From Odontesthes bonariensis (taxonomy: Eukaryota > Chordata > Actinopteri > Atheriniformes > Atherinopsidae): a stretch of 64,000 nt of DNA. The stretch covers positions 2,941,036 to 3,005,035 of the forward strand of contig NC_134524.1 in assembly GCF_027942865.1 (NCBI RefSeq), written 5' to 3'. The notes beneath the pieces are model-generated. The model worked only from the letters and a program-made list of their open reading frames with translations, made no database searches and was not told the DNA's origin. Of this stretch, positions 40,921 to 53,569 are shown piece after piece. The position numbers and the translations under genes are program-made. Within the stretch, counting starts at the first letter, position 1, and each line of letters begins with the position of its first letter.

Positions 40921-43617
40921 ACCCATATAATTAAACCACTTTTTCCACTAGAACAGGTGACTGAAATCTTCTCTACATAAATTAAGCAGGTTTATAATCT
41001 CAGTTTGTCTTGTTGCTTAAACAAGACCAGTTTGCTACATCATAAGATCTGAAACCACAACGACGACTTTGAGGTTAAAGCTCACATGTGACTAGTTAAA
41101 CAAATGTGAGCATCTGTGTAAAAACAAGGAACAGGAAAATTTGCATATAAACAAGTCAGCTATTATCCCGAGGAGGAAACAGCCAGTCTGTAGGTTGGGC
41201 ATACCCAGACTGTTCAGTATCATCTCTGAGCTGTTTGAAACAATGGTGAGTTTTATTATTCTTATTATTTCTGTGGAGGCAGTTTTCATACTGTTAGAAT
41301 GAACATAAAACTTGTTTTTCTGTATGTATTGAGGAGAGTTGACCATTTACATCGTAAAATAAAGTCAATTTTCAGTCGGCTGCATCTTGTGAGCCTGAAA
41401 GTTTCCTGTTTTCAGGATTAAAATACGCTTAAGATCTTATTCAGATGGGATCTGATATTTCTTTGGGTGACTTCCTGTGTGCTGCTGACACGACAGAGAC
41501 AATGCTCCAATCATTTGGTTGTGTAACAGTCGAACCAATACTGTAAAAGCAGCATCAGCAGAATTATCAGACAGAAATCAAGCTGGTGTGTAAAGAGTTC
41601 TGTGATGCTGCAGCTGTGTTATCTTAACCTGGGTTGGATGGTTGAATTGGTGATGATACTTCAGATTAAATGTGATGTTGACATGTTTTATTTGTGAGAG
41701 AAAGTAGTTAAACTAAACTAGACCAATAAGCTTTATAGAACAAATGTGTTCACAAAGCTGCTCCAGGAAATGTGTCTCAGTGTCATGTGATATAATGCAC
41801 CAATGACTGCTCCGTATTTGGGGTGTGTTTTCTAAAGATGTTGTTGATGAGACTCTGTAGAAAGCAGCTGGTCTGAGTGCAGGAGATGATGTGGGACAGC
41901 AGTTTGAAGAGGAAATGTTCTTCAGTCATCACCCACCTGACAGCTGAAGGAACAGCTGAACTACAGCAGAGTGAAATGCTTCTGATTTCAGCCCAAACTT
42001 AACTACCTGCTAGATTAAAATTAATCCATATCATAAGCCACACTATATAATCAAATACACATTTCCACAAATATCATAATATTCGTCTCTTCCCCAGAAA
42101 TGACCACATGGTTCATCTGTTCACTCTTTTAATGACATATAACTACTTTAGAAGAGTTTATGCCCTCTAGTGGTGATTCGGAGTAACTACGTGTGTTAAA
42201 ATGGCCTCTTTCAATAGGATGATCGCATTAAACAGCATGTAATTCACAATAATTCGTGGGTTTCATGATTTCTTTTAACTAATCACAAATAAATCCTTAA
42301 ATTAATCCTTGAATTAATTACCACCTACAGAAAAATGTTCTGATCTAATGATCCAGTCAGCAGGATGATTATAGTTTATCTGTGACTTGTAAAACTGGTA
42401 GACCTTGAATTTAATTCCTTCTGATTACATTAAATACACATTAAACATGCTTTGATTAATAAAGCGTCTGAATAATTAACTGCTCTCAGATCAATACACT
42501 ACACTACTCTACACTACACTACACTAACAGGTGATTTAAATCTTCAACTTAAATGCAGCAGGTGAAAAATCTCAGTTCATCCTATTACTTATTGATACTT
42601 AATCAAGATAAATTTACAGCTGATCATAATCTGAACCCAGACGATGTTGTTTTATTGAAAGAATCAAAGCTGTAACTCTCTGACGTTTTCCTCCTAAACT
42701 GAATAGTTTCAGTGGAAGCTGTTTAAAGAATAACAAATTATTCCTGTACAGAGACAGAGAGTGTACGTTAGCTGGAAAATAAGTGCTTTGCTTGTGGACA
42801 AGTTAAACACACAGGAAAAAATGTGTTTATGTAGAAAACTTAAAACGGGACAAACAGGACGATCTGGTGACAGATCAGGAAGCGTTCAGTCTGTAGGCAA
42901 AGTAAGTTAAGATCAGACTGTTTACCGTCACCTCTGAGCTTCCTGAACAAAAGTAAGTTTTATAATCATTATCATTGTTATTCTTGTTATTATTTCTGCT
43001 GACAGAGAGAAGTGGAAGCAGTTTTTAATATAAGTTTGATTTACTTTGACATGTCTTTCTGTTTTTATCGAAGGGTTAACAATTGACCTCAAATTGTCTT
43101 TGTCAAAGAGTCAGTTTTCAGAGGGATGATTATCTTACATTTAAGGTTTTTCAGGTGTTAGTGGACTTTATTTAACACAGTGTTGACAGAAAAAACAAAA
43201 GATTTCAGACTGTGACTTTGAGCCTGATTCAGCTCCATTGTTGACTTTAACCTTGTAAACAGGGAACCTGTTTGACTGGTTAAACTATGCAGCGCTCCAA
43301 CTAAATGCTTCTTATGAACCTGAAGATTTCATGATTTCAAGATGAACATTCTCTTTTCTTGCTGAAGACATATAAATACAAACAATAAAATAAGGACAGG
43401 ACACTGAGGTGTTAACAGCAGTTTATTGTCACTAAAAACAACTTTTAACAGCAGAAGAATTTTCTGTCTTAGCAACAAAATTATGAGAATTTAGCAAACA
43501 AACAAACAAAAACACTAAGAAAAATGTCAGAAAATACAAAGAAATAGGAATGCTCTGGATATAAACATGAAAACATGCTGTACTTCCTTTCACTTACCGT
43601 TGGACACTGAAGACTTA
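40921..43617. other. No intact gene; relics of the receptor locus
   Basis: Positions 41818-41945 match the intron after the V exon of both V-set genes (56858-56972; about 11530-11650 on the left), so a third V-set copy once lay here. Positions 41100-41420 and 42820-43140 resemble each other (CAGTCTGTAGG..., then a donor-like GTGAGTTTTATTATTC or GTAAGTTTTATAATC). They may be duplicated promoter and first-exon regions. No Ig exon was found. A short CTACA-type simple repeat is at 42500-42530. Confidence 0.45.
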
Positions 43618-44048
43618 AAGGGATAGTTCGCCTCTTTTGACATGAAGCTGTATGACATCCCATATCAGCAACATCATTTCTGAACATCTTCTTACCCCCT
43701 GCTGCGTCCTGTGAGCAGAGTTCCAGCCTCGTTTTGGTGTTGATGAAGGTAGTCCGGCTAGTTGGCTGGGGTTTAAAAAATAAAGCGTTTTGCTTCTCAA
43801 AACAATATGCGTTCAACAGAGTAATACATTTGCATCACAAAATGGTTCTCCAGGAAAAAGTCAGACCTCACAATCTCTTGGCCCTATTTTCTCTCCCATC
43901 GTATCACTGCGTGCTGCCGCCTGCCGACAGCCGCGCCTGTTACGGTGTTTGCTGCTCAGAAGCAGGGGACTGCTCGCTCTGCACTTCGGTCTGCACAGCA
44001 GGCAGTATATATAATGTTTTGAGAAGCAAAACGCTTTATTTTTTAAGA
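43618..44048. mobile_element. MITE-like element with internal 32-bp inverted repeat
   Basis: It begins AAAGGGATAGTTCGCCTCTT, a start seen in dispersed fish MITEs. A perfect 32-bp inverted repeat lies at 43773-43804 and 44015-44046 with a 210-bp spacer. The distal end is cut by the LINE that follows. Confidence 0.5.
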
Positions 44049-45862
44049 CCTGTAGTGAGTCTCATCGCCCTTGGTGATGAGACCCACCAGAGTCGTGTTG
44101 TCTGCAAACTTGACAATGTGATTTGTGCTGTGAGTTGTTGTGCAGTCATATGTCAGCAGGGTGAAGAGCAGTGGGCTGAGCATGCAGCCTTGAGGGGCTC
44201 CTGTGCTCAGTGTAATGCTGCTCGAGATGTTGTTGCCGACACGTACTGCTTGGGGCCTCTAACTGAAGAAGTCCAATAGCCAGTTGCAGAGTGAAGTACT
44301 CAGTCCTAGTTTGTCGAGTTTGCAGATGAGTTGTTGCGGTATTATTGTGTTGAATGCTGAACTAAAGTCTATGAACAGCATTCTCACATATGTCTTTATT
44401 GTCCAGATGGGACATGACAAGGCGTTCGAAGCACTTCATGAGGATTAGTGTCAGTGCCACAGGGCGGTAGTCAGTGAAGCATGATGGAGCACATTTCTTT
44501 GGCACAGGTATGATGGTGGCAGCTTTGAAGCATGATGGGACTATGGCTGGCTTCAGGGAAGTGTTGAAGATGTCTGTGAAGACATCCTTCAGCTCCTCTG
44601 CACAGTCCTTCAGCAGACAACCGGGAATGTTGTCTGGACCTGTGGCCTTGCGGGTGTTGATAGAGGTGAGTGTCCTCTTTACGCTGGCAGCAGACAGGCA
44701 CAGGGTCTGATCGTGGGCAAGTGTTGTTCTGTGCTTCAAAGCGTGCCAAGAAGCTGCTCAGGTTGTTGAGCAGAGAGGTGTTGCTCTGGCAGCTCTGTGG
44801 CGCAGGCTTGTAGTCCGTGATGGCCTGAATGCCCTGCCATAGGCTCTGTGCGTCTCTGCTGTCCCTGAAGTGGGAGGGTATCTTGTGTGTGCAATCCTTT
44901 TTTGTTTTCCTGATGCCATGGGACAGGTTGGCTCTCGATGTTGTCAATTCGGATTCATCCCCGGCTCTGAAGGCTTCGTCTCTGGCCATGGCCTCTCAGC
45001 CATGGCTTCTGGTTAGCCCGAGTGATGATGTTTTTGGTGTGGGTCACATCGTCAATACACTTGTGTTCACAGTGTCTGTGTACTCCTCAATGTCTGTCTG
45101 GTTATTGTGGGTGGCTGATTCTTTAAACATCCTCCAGTCTGTTGTATCGAAGCAGTCTTGAAGGGCAGAGGAGGCCCCCTCTGGCCACACTCTTACCTGT
45201 TCTGTTACCCCTGTTACCCGGGGGCAGGTAGAATGGACGGCACTTCATGATCATGAACTCTGCCAGTGGTGAGCAGTGTTTGCATACACCACGGCTGTAA
45301 ACCACCGCCACAAGTCTTTCCTCCGTTCATGAGTGCCCTGTCCGCTCGATAGCATGCTAGCTGCTCCAGTTGTACAGCAGAGTCAGGAATGTTGTCTTTC
45401 AACCAGGTTTCAGTGAAAACAAGCACACAGCAGTCACTCACTGTCCGATTCGTTGACCTAAGCAGTCATATGTGATCCATTTTGTTGTCCAGTGATCGTA
45501 CATTAGCCAGTAGGATGGATGGTATGCCTGGGCGAGTTGGGCTAGCTGCTAGCCTGGCTCGGATACTTCCGTGCTTGCCCCTCTTCTGCTTCCTCGCACA
45601 CCGCTTCCGACGCCTCCTTTCCGGGGGAAGAGTAGCAGGCGGTGTATTCGCAGGCCGACGGAGTAATCCGAGCTCTCTTAGCGTCTCTGTTGCATCATCC
45701 AAAATGTCGCAAATCTGTTTTTGCAGATGTCTAGCAGAGCCTGTCGACTTGTGTTTCAGACGAGACAAACACGTAAAACTTTCGGACAATAACTTTTTTA
45801 ACGAACATAACACCGCACAGTTGGGACAGAGAGAGGTCGCTGCATCTGCACGCGCCGCCATC
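44049..45862 (-). mobile_element. L2/CR1-type LINE, decayed
   Basis: On the minus strand the first ORF begins MAARADAATSLCPNCAVLCS, with a basic stretch (PPERRRRKRC) and then IPSILLANVRSLDNKMD, the start of the endonuclease. FTETWLKDNIPDSAVQL follows. The rest of the endonuclease is deleted near 45190. A linker (MARDEAFRAGDES) leads to RT blocks ([28 protein letters not shown]) and, in another frame, [26 protein letters not shown] and FADN in place of the catalytic FADD. The 3' end is missing. It is a dead copy with several frameshifts. Confidence 0.8.
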
Positions 45863-46355
45863 TTAAATAAATAGATAAAATAAAAATGTCATATACATAT
45901 ATACCATCGTAACAGCAGTTACACAGGTATATTATGGAAATATTGACATTTACCAGTTTCTCAATTCCATCGCCCATGCATCATAGCCAAGTTTAAACAG
46001 GAAAAAAGACCAGGATGCATCTGGCGCAGTCTCAGCTAAATTAGCTTTAACAGTCACAACACTGACATCCACAGTATGCAGCATCCCAGAAAACTGTGTA
46101 AGCCATTTAAATGCATTTCATATGTCAAAATAATATACTTTACAAAATATAAAATTAGTCACAACCGATATCTTACAGAACAAAGGAACAGACCCAACTT
46201 AGACCTATGTGGAAAATTATATTACCGTATCTTCCGGACTACAAGTTGCACATATTTAGACATTTATTTCACAAAATCCAAGACCAAGAACAGACCTCAT
46301 CCATGTTGATAATATGATCTGGTGACACGTTGTGTTCAGTTACCTGCTTTTCAAT
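45863..46355. other. No gene seen
   Basis: AT-rich non-coding sequence follows the LINE start. No splice-supported exon, RNA gene or clear repeat was recognised. Confidence 0.4.
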
Positions 46356-46607
46356 TTACTCACGGAAACCGTCGAACTTGGCTTGGAAGTCTGCCGGCAG
46401 TTTCTGACACACCGCTGTCCGTGCTCTGATACAGAGGCGGTTGTGTTGCATGAAGCGGTAACACCAAGAAGGCCCACCTGCAAAGTCATTTAAATTCATC
46501 TCCTTGGCAAGTAACAGGGCGCGGAGATGTAACTGCACCGTTGACGAGCCGGTTACATCCCACCAGTCCGACATGGGCCTCCAATTGTCGGAATGGCGAC
46601 ACTTCAT
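46356..46607 (-). pseudogene. Pogo/Tigger-type transposase DNA-binding fragment
   Basis: The frame contains LRALLLAKEMNLNDFAGGPS then WCYRFMQHNRLCIRARTAV, the second helix-turn-helix of the CENP-B/pogo DNA-binding domain (usual pattern GWxxRFMxRxxLSxRxxT). No catalytic domain follows. Confidence 0.65.
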
Positions 46608-46649
46608 TTTCTATCAAACATTCCTCCATTCCGACACTTTTTTCCTTTC

Positions 46650-46705
46650 ATTGTCAGAATGGTGGGATGTTTTATTTTTTATAGACATCCCACCATTCTG
46701 ACAAT
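46650..46705. repeat. 21-bp perfect hairpin
   Basis: The stretch from 46650 to 46670 (core GTCAGAATGGTGGGATGT) is perfectly complementary to 46685-46705, with a 14-base AT-rich loop. Weaker related motifs (TTGTCGGAATGG, CCATTCCGACA) lie 40-80 bp upstream. Together they look like repeated termini of a small transposon. Confidence 0.6.
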
Positions 46706-46879
46706 TCCTTTAATAGCCTATTAAAGCCTTTTTTTTTTTTTTAGAGGAACTCCACAAACTCGCAAAACAACTATAACGCAGCCAGCATGTCCATGTGGGG
46801 CCCATAAGGTTCAAATTTGGGCTGCAGATAAGGGTCCCAAGTGGGTTTGTCTGCAGTTTCCACGGTGACCCCACCTGTG

Positions 46880-47570
46880 TTTCACCTGTGACTCAGACTT
46901 GGAAGTTAAAGACTCGGCACTTGACTTGACTTGAGACACGATGACTTGAATGACTTGAGTGTTATTCAGTTCATGTTTTCAGTTTGAATATAAAATTAAT
47001 AAATTAATTTAAAAAATAAACATCGATAACCCGGTAGGAGCGCAGGCTGAGAATGGCGTCCCTCTCTACATACCTTACGTGTTTATTGGAGAGAATAAAC
47101 TCATATCAGATATGCATCAACATGTCAGCGGGACTGAGAGTCGTTGTCTTCGGCTTTCATAATTACCATTTTGACGGCAAAAGACGAACAGCACAGTGCA
47201 AGACATGCGGCATCAACATCTCAGACAGCCAGACGACAACTTCCAACTTTGTTCGTCATTTTAAGATCCATTCTGACCAGTAAGTACTCATCAAATTAGC
47301 TAATATTATCCTGTTAGCCTAGTCGGTAGTTAGCTAACGTTAGCTTGATATGCTACGGGGTGGACAGGTTGGACACATTGGCCAATGACAGTAACTTATA
47401 TCTTTGTGTTTTCACTTTATTAAGATCAGATTCTGCAGGTAAAACTGCAATAATAAGGTGACTTGACATGACTTGACTTGTTACAGGACTTGACTTGACT
47501 TGCCCAAGAAAAAATGACTTGGAACTTACTTGAGACTTGCACATGTGTGACTTGGTCCCATCTCTGCTTG
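46880..47570 (+). mobile_element. hAT-type element with BED-finger exon
   Basis: Both ends are rich in GACTTGACTTGAGAC-type repeats, and the right end (minus strand AGAGATGGGACCAAGTCACA) resembles a known style of fish hAT terminus. The exon 47053-47279 encodes FGFHNYHFDGKRRTAQCKTC then a spaced H-x3-H (NFVRHFKIH), a BED-type zinc finger. It ends at a GTAAGT donor. No transposase exon follows before the right end. Confidence 0.55.
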
Positions 47571-48625
47571 AAACCCATATGGGCAAACACAATGGCTAAA
47601 ATGGCTTAAAGAACTAGAGAATTAGAACAAAAAGACAAGACAAAACAACAGCAGAGTTCCAGCTAAGGTATTATCTCAGCTTAACACGTGTAGGCCACAG
47701 TGGCAGCAGGGTTAGCTGCTGTGGAAGGCAGCACCAGAAGGCCTCAACCCAGGCTTACAGACCTGATGAGGCAAGTGCTTGTTGGCTCAACCAACTAACC
47801 GAGGCCAGCGGTGAATAGGGTTGCCAACCGTCCCTTGAAAAACGGAATCGTCCCGTATTTAGAAACAACAGCACCTGTCCCGTATTGAGCTGAAAAGGGA
47901 CGCACTTTGTCCCGTATTACTGTGAGAGGCTAAAAATAGTCAGTATCATGCCAATGGAAATGAATAACGGGGCTTTATATGAAAATGTACGGTAAACTTG
48001 TTCCCAGACCCTGTCCTGCTCTATGACCAATGAGCTGACAGCACATTCACACCCGAGAATACGCTGTCAGCTCATTGGTCAAGGAGTTAATGTTACTCGC
48101 GGAGAAGATGGCGGAAGACAACAAGGCAGCAGCATGGGCGACAGTAAGCAGACACAGCTTTAAGCAGTGGTGAACAAAGTACTCAACTCCAGTACTTGAG
48201 TTAAAGTATTGATACTCATGGTCAAATCTTACTCAACTACAAGTTCAAAATTTTACTCAAGTTAAAATACTGAAGAACTTACTTTTAAAAATACTTAAGT
48301 ATTCAAAAGTACAAAGTACGTTTTCTAATATCAGTACATTGCTGTATTGTTTTCTGAATGCTTTTACAGAACCATGTAACTCTCTGAAACCACTTCATGT
48401 AGACTTTTTGCACCACTCTGCTATAAAATAACAAACTACAGGGCAGCTCTGAGCTAACAGAGCAATAGTAGCGTTCATTCATTCATTGGTCTTAAAGTTT
48501 CAGTGAAATAAAGACAGATAATGCCTTATTTAGAGGCTGTATTGTCCCTGCCCTGTTATATGGAAATAAGCCGATCTCCAGTGATCTAAATATCTTCCGA
48601 AGGACGCCGACTTTCACCAAACTGT

Positions 48626-48856
48626 TGTAACCGAGGGTCTTCTTATTATTATATTGAGGTATATAAAAGAACCACAGGTAGCGTTCTCACATTCGCTGGC
48701 TTGAACGGCAGCAGCACTTTATTCACACCTTGAGTTACAGGTAACACCGGAACCATTTCCTGTCTTGTCTACAAAATAAAAGCTCTTCACATTAATACCG
48801 GATGTTACAAACATGCTCAACATCCCTCTATCCAGGGCTCATAAAAATAGCTTACA
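48626..48856 (-). repeat. Complete 3' LTR of the Gypsy element
   Basis: This 231-bp LTR has TG/CA ends. On the minus strand it contains a TTTTATATACC TATA-like box and a GAATAAAG polyadenylation signal. Its first 42 bp (48815-48856) are repeated exactly at the right end of the element. A purine-rich GAGGGGCCGTAGGTA precedes it as the likely polypurine tract. Confidence 0.8.
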
Positions 48857-49196
48857 TACCTACGGCCCCTCAAAAAGAAACGTCCTCGTTTCAACAAAAA
48901 AACTGTAAAGACCACATTAGCTTTATCCATACACTTAAAGTAATGCAATGAAAACAAACACAACGCAATCCCGACACAATGCAACCTGACTAGTGCAGTC
49001 ACAGTAAAGCACGCCCCACCACATTATCATGCACACCAGCAAAAGCTGATACACTATAGCGTTTGGACATGCAAAACCACACACAAAGACAAAGTATCAT
49101 TACAGCACATTAAACCTGGCAAAACAGAGCATTTGCTGACTTTCTTAACATTCCCTCTCTTAACTGCAACAGCATGACTTAATGAACAAATATAAT

Positions 49197-51900
49197 CTAA
49201 CTGTATGATACACAATCCCTAAAATGAGCAGGTTGTCTCAGGAGCCTTCCTGACCGGGAAACTTTATGTTGTGCTTCCCCTGAGTCAGGGTGTTGACCCA
49301 CATCCAAACCCACTGTAGCAAGTGACTCTTGTGGCTCTCCATTGAACTCAGGCAACGTAGTGGAAAGAGCAGAAGGCATCGGTAGTGTGTAAGGTTTCAG
49401 TCTGTTATAGTGTACTACTTTCCCACTTCCCGTACAGCTGGAAGGATCCCCAATGCGATAGGTGAGTCCTCGCTCCCCCTGTGTGTCTAACACTGCCATG
49501 ACCCTGTAAGGGCCCTTCCAATGAGGAGCCAGTTTCAATCGATCCTCTGTAGGATCATGCAGCCAAACAAAATCCCCCACAGTGTATGGCCGATGACGAG
49601 CCACGCCATCATGGTAAAGTTTTTGTCTCTCATGAGCATCTGCAGAACCCAGCCTGTCTCCTCCAAAAGCAGCATCCATTCTGCCCATGAGTGATGTCAC
49701 AAAGTCATCATAGCCACAAGAAGAGTAGGAGTTGGCCCTCTGAGACAACAATAAAACATTCACAGGAATACGGGCCTCACGTCCATGTGTCAGAAAATAT
49801 GGGGAGTAATTGGTGCAGGCATGAACAGATGTATTGTAGGCAAAAGCCACATGCTTAACATATCCATCCCACTCCCCTCCATAAGTCTGCAATAACTTGG
49901 CCAGCTGGTCTATCAGTGTTCTGTTAAAGCGTTCCACCATCCCATCTGACTTCGGATTATAGGGAGTGGTGCGTGTTTTTTTTATTCCCAAAAGCTCACA
50001 GAGTCTTTGAACAATCTCAGCTTCAAACTGCCGACCCTGATCACTGTGAACAGTCTCTGGAACTCCATGCACAAGAACATAGTCCTCAAATAGGCAACCT
50101 GCAACCGATTGGGCTGTTTGGTTGGGAAGAGCATATAAATTCACAAATTTGGTGAAGTAGTCTTCCACCACCAACACAAATCTGTTTCCCTTTAATGTCA
50201 CAGGCAGCTCAAGAATGTCAGCAGTCACTCTTTGAAATGGTCGTGTGGCTGGGGACCCACCCATAGGTGCCCGATGTCTTGGCACGGGTGCTCTGCGGGT
50301 CTGACAAGGCACACATAAGTCACACCACAGCTTGATGTCTGTAAACATAGAGGGCCAGTAACACACCTGCCTTGCTTGCTTAAACACTTTTTCCGCCGAG
50401 AAATGTGCAGATACCGGGCCCCCGTGCAGGTGCTGCAGCACATCTGAGACAAGGGAACGAGGCACCACCACCTGACACAGAGCATCTCCAGTGAGAGATG
50501 AGCTCACCTTTCGACAAAGCAGTCCATTCACTACTGAAAGGCGGGGATATTCGGTCCATAATTTGCGAAGCCACCGAGAGCTGCCTCTCATCCTCGCCCG
50601 AGGTGGACGAGATCCATCCCCCTCAATCCAGTTCATGACTGGCTTTGTATCCAAGTCAGCCTGTTGAAGCTCCCTCATCCCCTGTTCTTCACTTGACAGA
50701 GCCTGAAGGAATGAGAGCACATCCGCCTCATTATTTGTCTCCGTAGGCTGACCATCTGTGTTGAGATCCGAGCTTAGCCGATTCACTATCTCCGGTGCTG
50801 GAGTAACTGTCTGTGACACAGTCTTTTCCTTCTCCGAGCTGATGACATTCACTTGAATCGCAGCATCCAAGAGGGTGACCTTGGACACACAGGATTCTGG
50901 TCGTTGAGGCCTCCGTGAAAGCGCGTCTGCATTTGTGTGTCGTTGTCCATCCTTATATTCAATGACCCAGTTGTAAGGATCTAGCTCCAGGACCCACCGG
51001 GCTCTTCTTCCAGTGGGATCTTTGTCGAGAGCCATGTTGCGGAGGCCTAAAAGGGGCTTGTGATCAGTGATGATGGTAAAAGCTGCTGATCCAATGTAGT
51101 GTCTAAACTGACGTACAGCCCACACTATAGCCCACAGTTCCCTGTCAAATGTGGACCAGCGCCTTTCGGTGGGGACAAGCAACCACTCTTTCCAGCCCTT
51201 CCTTGTCCTGCGCCAGCACAGCTCCCACCGATTCCTGGGAGGCATCTGTATACACTCTAAAGGGGCTGTTAAAGTCAGGCATTATGACAACAGGAGCAGT
51301 TGACAACACTGATTTCAAATACTCAAAAGCTTCATTACATTCAGGTGTCCAGTCAAATGAAATGTCTTTACAAGTCAGCCGGTGCAGCGGGGCCGCACGC
51401 CGGGCAAAGTCTTTCACAAAACGTCTTTAATAAGAGCACAGGCCCACAAATGCTCTTACCTCTGTTGGATTTTGGGGTGCGGGCCAGGTTTTCACTTTCT
51501 CTGTATTCCTGGGGTCCAGCTGTAGTCCATGACTGGAAACCACATGGCCCAGAAACACCACATGATCACGTGCCAGATGGCACTGCTGTCTTAATCCGGG
51601 AAAACACTTCGCGTAGCCTGGAAAGGTGCTCTTCAAATGTGGGACTGAATATCAACACATCTTCCAGGTAGACCATGCACACTTGCCAGGGCAGGCCCCT
51701 AAGCACCAGTTCCATCATGCGCTGAAATGTTGCAGGAGAGTTCGTGAGGCCCATTGGCATTGCACGCCACTGGTAGAGGCCCCTGCCTGTAGTGAAGGCA
51801 GTCTTCTCTCTGTCGTCCTCGGCAACTTCCACTTGCCAATATCCGTTAGAAAAGTCCAATGTGCTAAACCAGACAGCATCTGCCAGCGCATCCAAGGTGT
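49197..51900 (-). pseudogene. Gypsy pol: RT, RNase H and integrase (broken)
   Basis: Order on the minus strand: RT (FSTLDFSNGYWQVEV, MPMGLTNSPATFQRMM, VYLEDVLIFS), RNase H (TDASQESVGAVLAQD, FDRELWAIVWAVRQF) and integrase (49197-50500). The integrase shows the HHCC finger (HLHGGPVSAHF... CDLCVPC), then D in TADILELP, D in HSDQGRQFE and E in DGMVERFNRTL. The RT active-site box reads YLED in place of YxDD, so one catalytic aspartate is glutamate. There are frameshifts at about 51595 and 51190 and a TAA at 51424-51426. The RT N-terminus is missing because the frame ends at the inversion junction near 51900. The 49197-51190 part is one open frame. Confidence 0.85.
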
Positions 51901-51903
51901 CAT

Positions 51904-52769
51904 TTCTTCTGTGGGATAGCTTACCAGCAGCAGTGCAGGCTGACTATGCGGCTGTGAAGGAGAAGCTACAAGAAGCCTTTGGACAGAGACATTTCCTGGA
52001 CTGTTTTAGAGCAAATCTCTCTGCTCGTCCCCGTGCCCCAGGTGAGAGTCTGGAAGTGTATGCAGCAGAGATTAGTAAGCTGGTTCAGGATGCTTTCCCT
52101 GGTTACGGGGGAATAGCTCACAAAGAAGAAAAGTTCAGACGGTTCCTCGCGGGGCTTGACCCGGCTCTAAGGGCTAAGTGTCATGAGCAAGGGGCTACTG
52201 ACTTGGACGAGGCTTTGGTGATTGCTGGACGGTGTGAGATGGCTAGAGAGACTTTAAAATTGGACTATGTTAACAGCCAGTCCCACCCACCTCTGGTTGG
52301 TGGAAGTGCAGCAGCAATGGTGCAGTCTGTATCTGATGGCGGCGGGCTGTATCGTGCTGTGGACAGACTTACTGAGGACATAAGAGAGTTGAGAACGGAC
52401 ATGAGACGTATGGTGGAGGACAACAACCGGCTGAAGTCAAATCACGCCACTGATGGATGGAAAAGACATTCTCCACCACATGGAGGTCAGTGCCAGTGTA
52501 CCTGTGGGGAGCTGGGCTGCCAGTCACGCCGAGCACCAGTGGGCTGGAGAGGTCGTTCGCCTGATCGTGGTTGGTCGGACAGACGTGGCGAGGAGAGCCA
52601 CAGAGAGAGAGATGGAACATCCTCTGAGCAGCACGCCCACTCTCCACGTTGGCGGAGCCCCAGCCCTGCCAGGAACACCTTTGCTGGAGAGACACGGCGG
52701 CGGACGGGAGTGCGCTTTCTTTCTCCAAAGCGGGAGAGCCCTGCTCACCAGTCGGGAAACGAGATATAG
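51904..52769 (+). pseudogene. Gypsy gag fragment (inverted)
   Basis: From the junction at about 51900 the plus strand encodes LLWDSLPAAVQADYAAVKEK, then LSARPRAPGESLEVYAAEI and a region ending in an arginine-rich tail. This is a Ty3/Gypsy capsid-like gag. Its N-terminus is missing. No standard CCHC knuckle is visible; a CQCTCGELGC cluster may be a replacement or decayed form. The open frame begins upstream in antisense RT sequence, so its apparent first 35 residues are artefactual. Confidence 0.8.
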
Positions 52770-53569
52770 CTGGTGTTGTGGCCCAAACGTCAGCTGAAGA
52801 ACGCAAGGGCCCCCAAGAAAGAGAAATATGCGCCCTTCTACCAGATACTGTTCAAATTCAGGACACTTTGAAGCCCAGATGCACTTCTTATGTGAGGGGC
52901 AGCCTGGAAGGTATGGAGATAAATATATTGGTGGACTCAGGATCGACAGAATCATTTATCAGCTCTGATTTTCGCATGGCTGTTCCTGCTCTACGCACAC
53001 GACCTCTGAATGCTGAGCTGATTGATGCACGTGCTGTGAACGGTCAGATGCTCGACACATTGGGCACTATCACTGCCACCCTTCATCTGGGCAACAAATT
53101 CTGGCAGCATGTGTTTTATGTGATGAGAGGTTCTACACAAAAAGCACTGTTGGGACTGGACTTTTTGAGAGCAAATCATGCCCTTTTGGACTTTGAACAA
53201 GGTCGATTGCAGTTGAGAGAGACAGCTGTCCCACTGTTAAGGACCAAGGATTTTATTCCAGAATGCTGCAATGTTTCCATCACAACGGCAGTCACACTAC
53301 CACCCCTCAGTGAGATGATGGTGCCTGTTAGCCTGACGCCAGCTGGGCTATCTGATCCACTACCAGACTTTATGGGTTATCTGGCGCCCAATCTCCCAAG
53401 AGGCAGTGAGTGTGTGGTGGCTCACACAGTGACTTCGGTAAAAGAGGGGGCCACAACCGCTCGTCTGCTCAATCCTACAGACCAGGACATTCCACTGAGA
53501 GAAGGCATGCATCTTGGTGAGTTTTACTCAGTGCAGGAATCTGAGCTAGTGACACTCCCACAGCCTTCA
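52770..53569 (+). pseudogene. Gypsy aspartic protease region (inverted)
   Basis: Overlapping gag in another frame, it encodes INILVDSGSTESFISSDF with the catalytic D-S-G at 52934-52942, and later ALLGLDFLRANHALLDF, the ALLGxDFL block of retroelement aspartic proteases. The frame stays open to the 42-bp LTR remnant, where a TAA (53597-53599) ends it. The connection to RT is lost. Confidence 0.8.
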
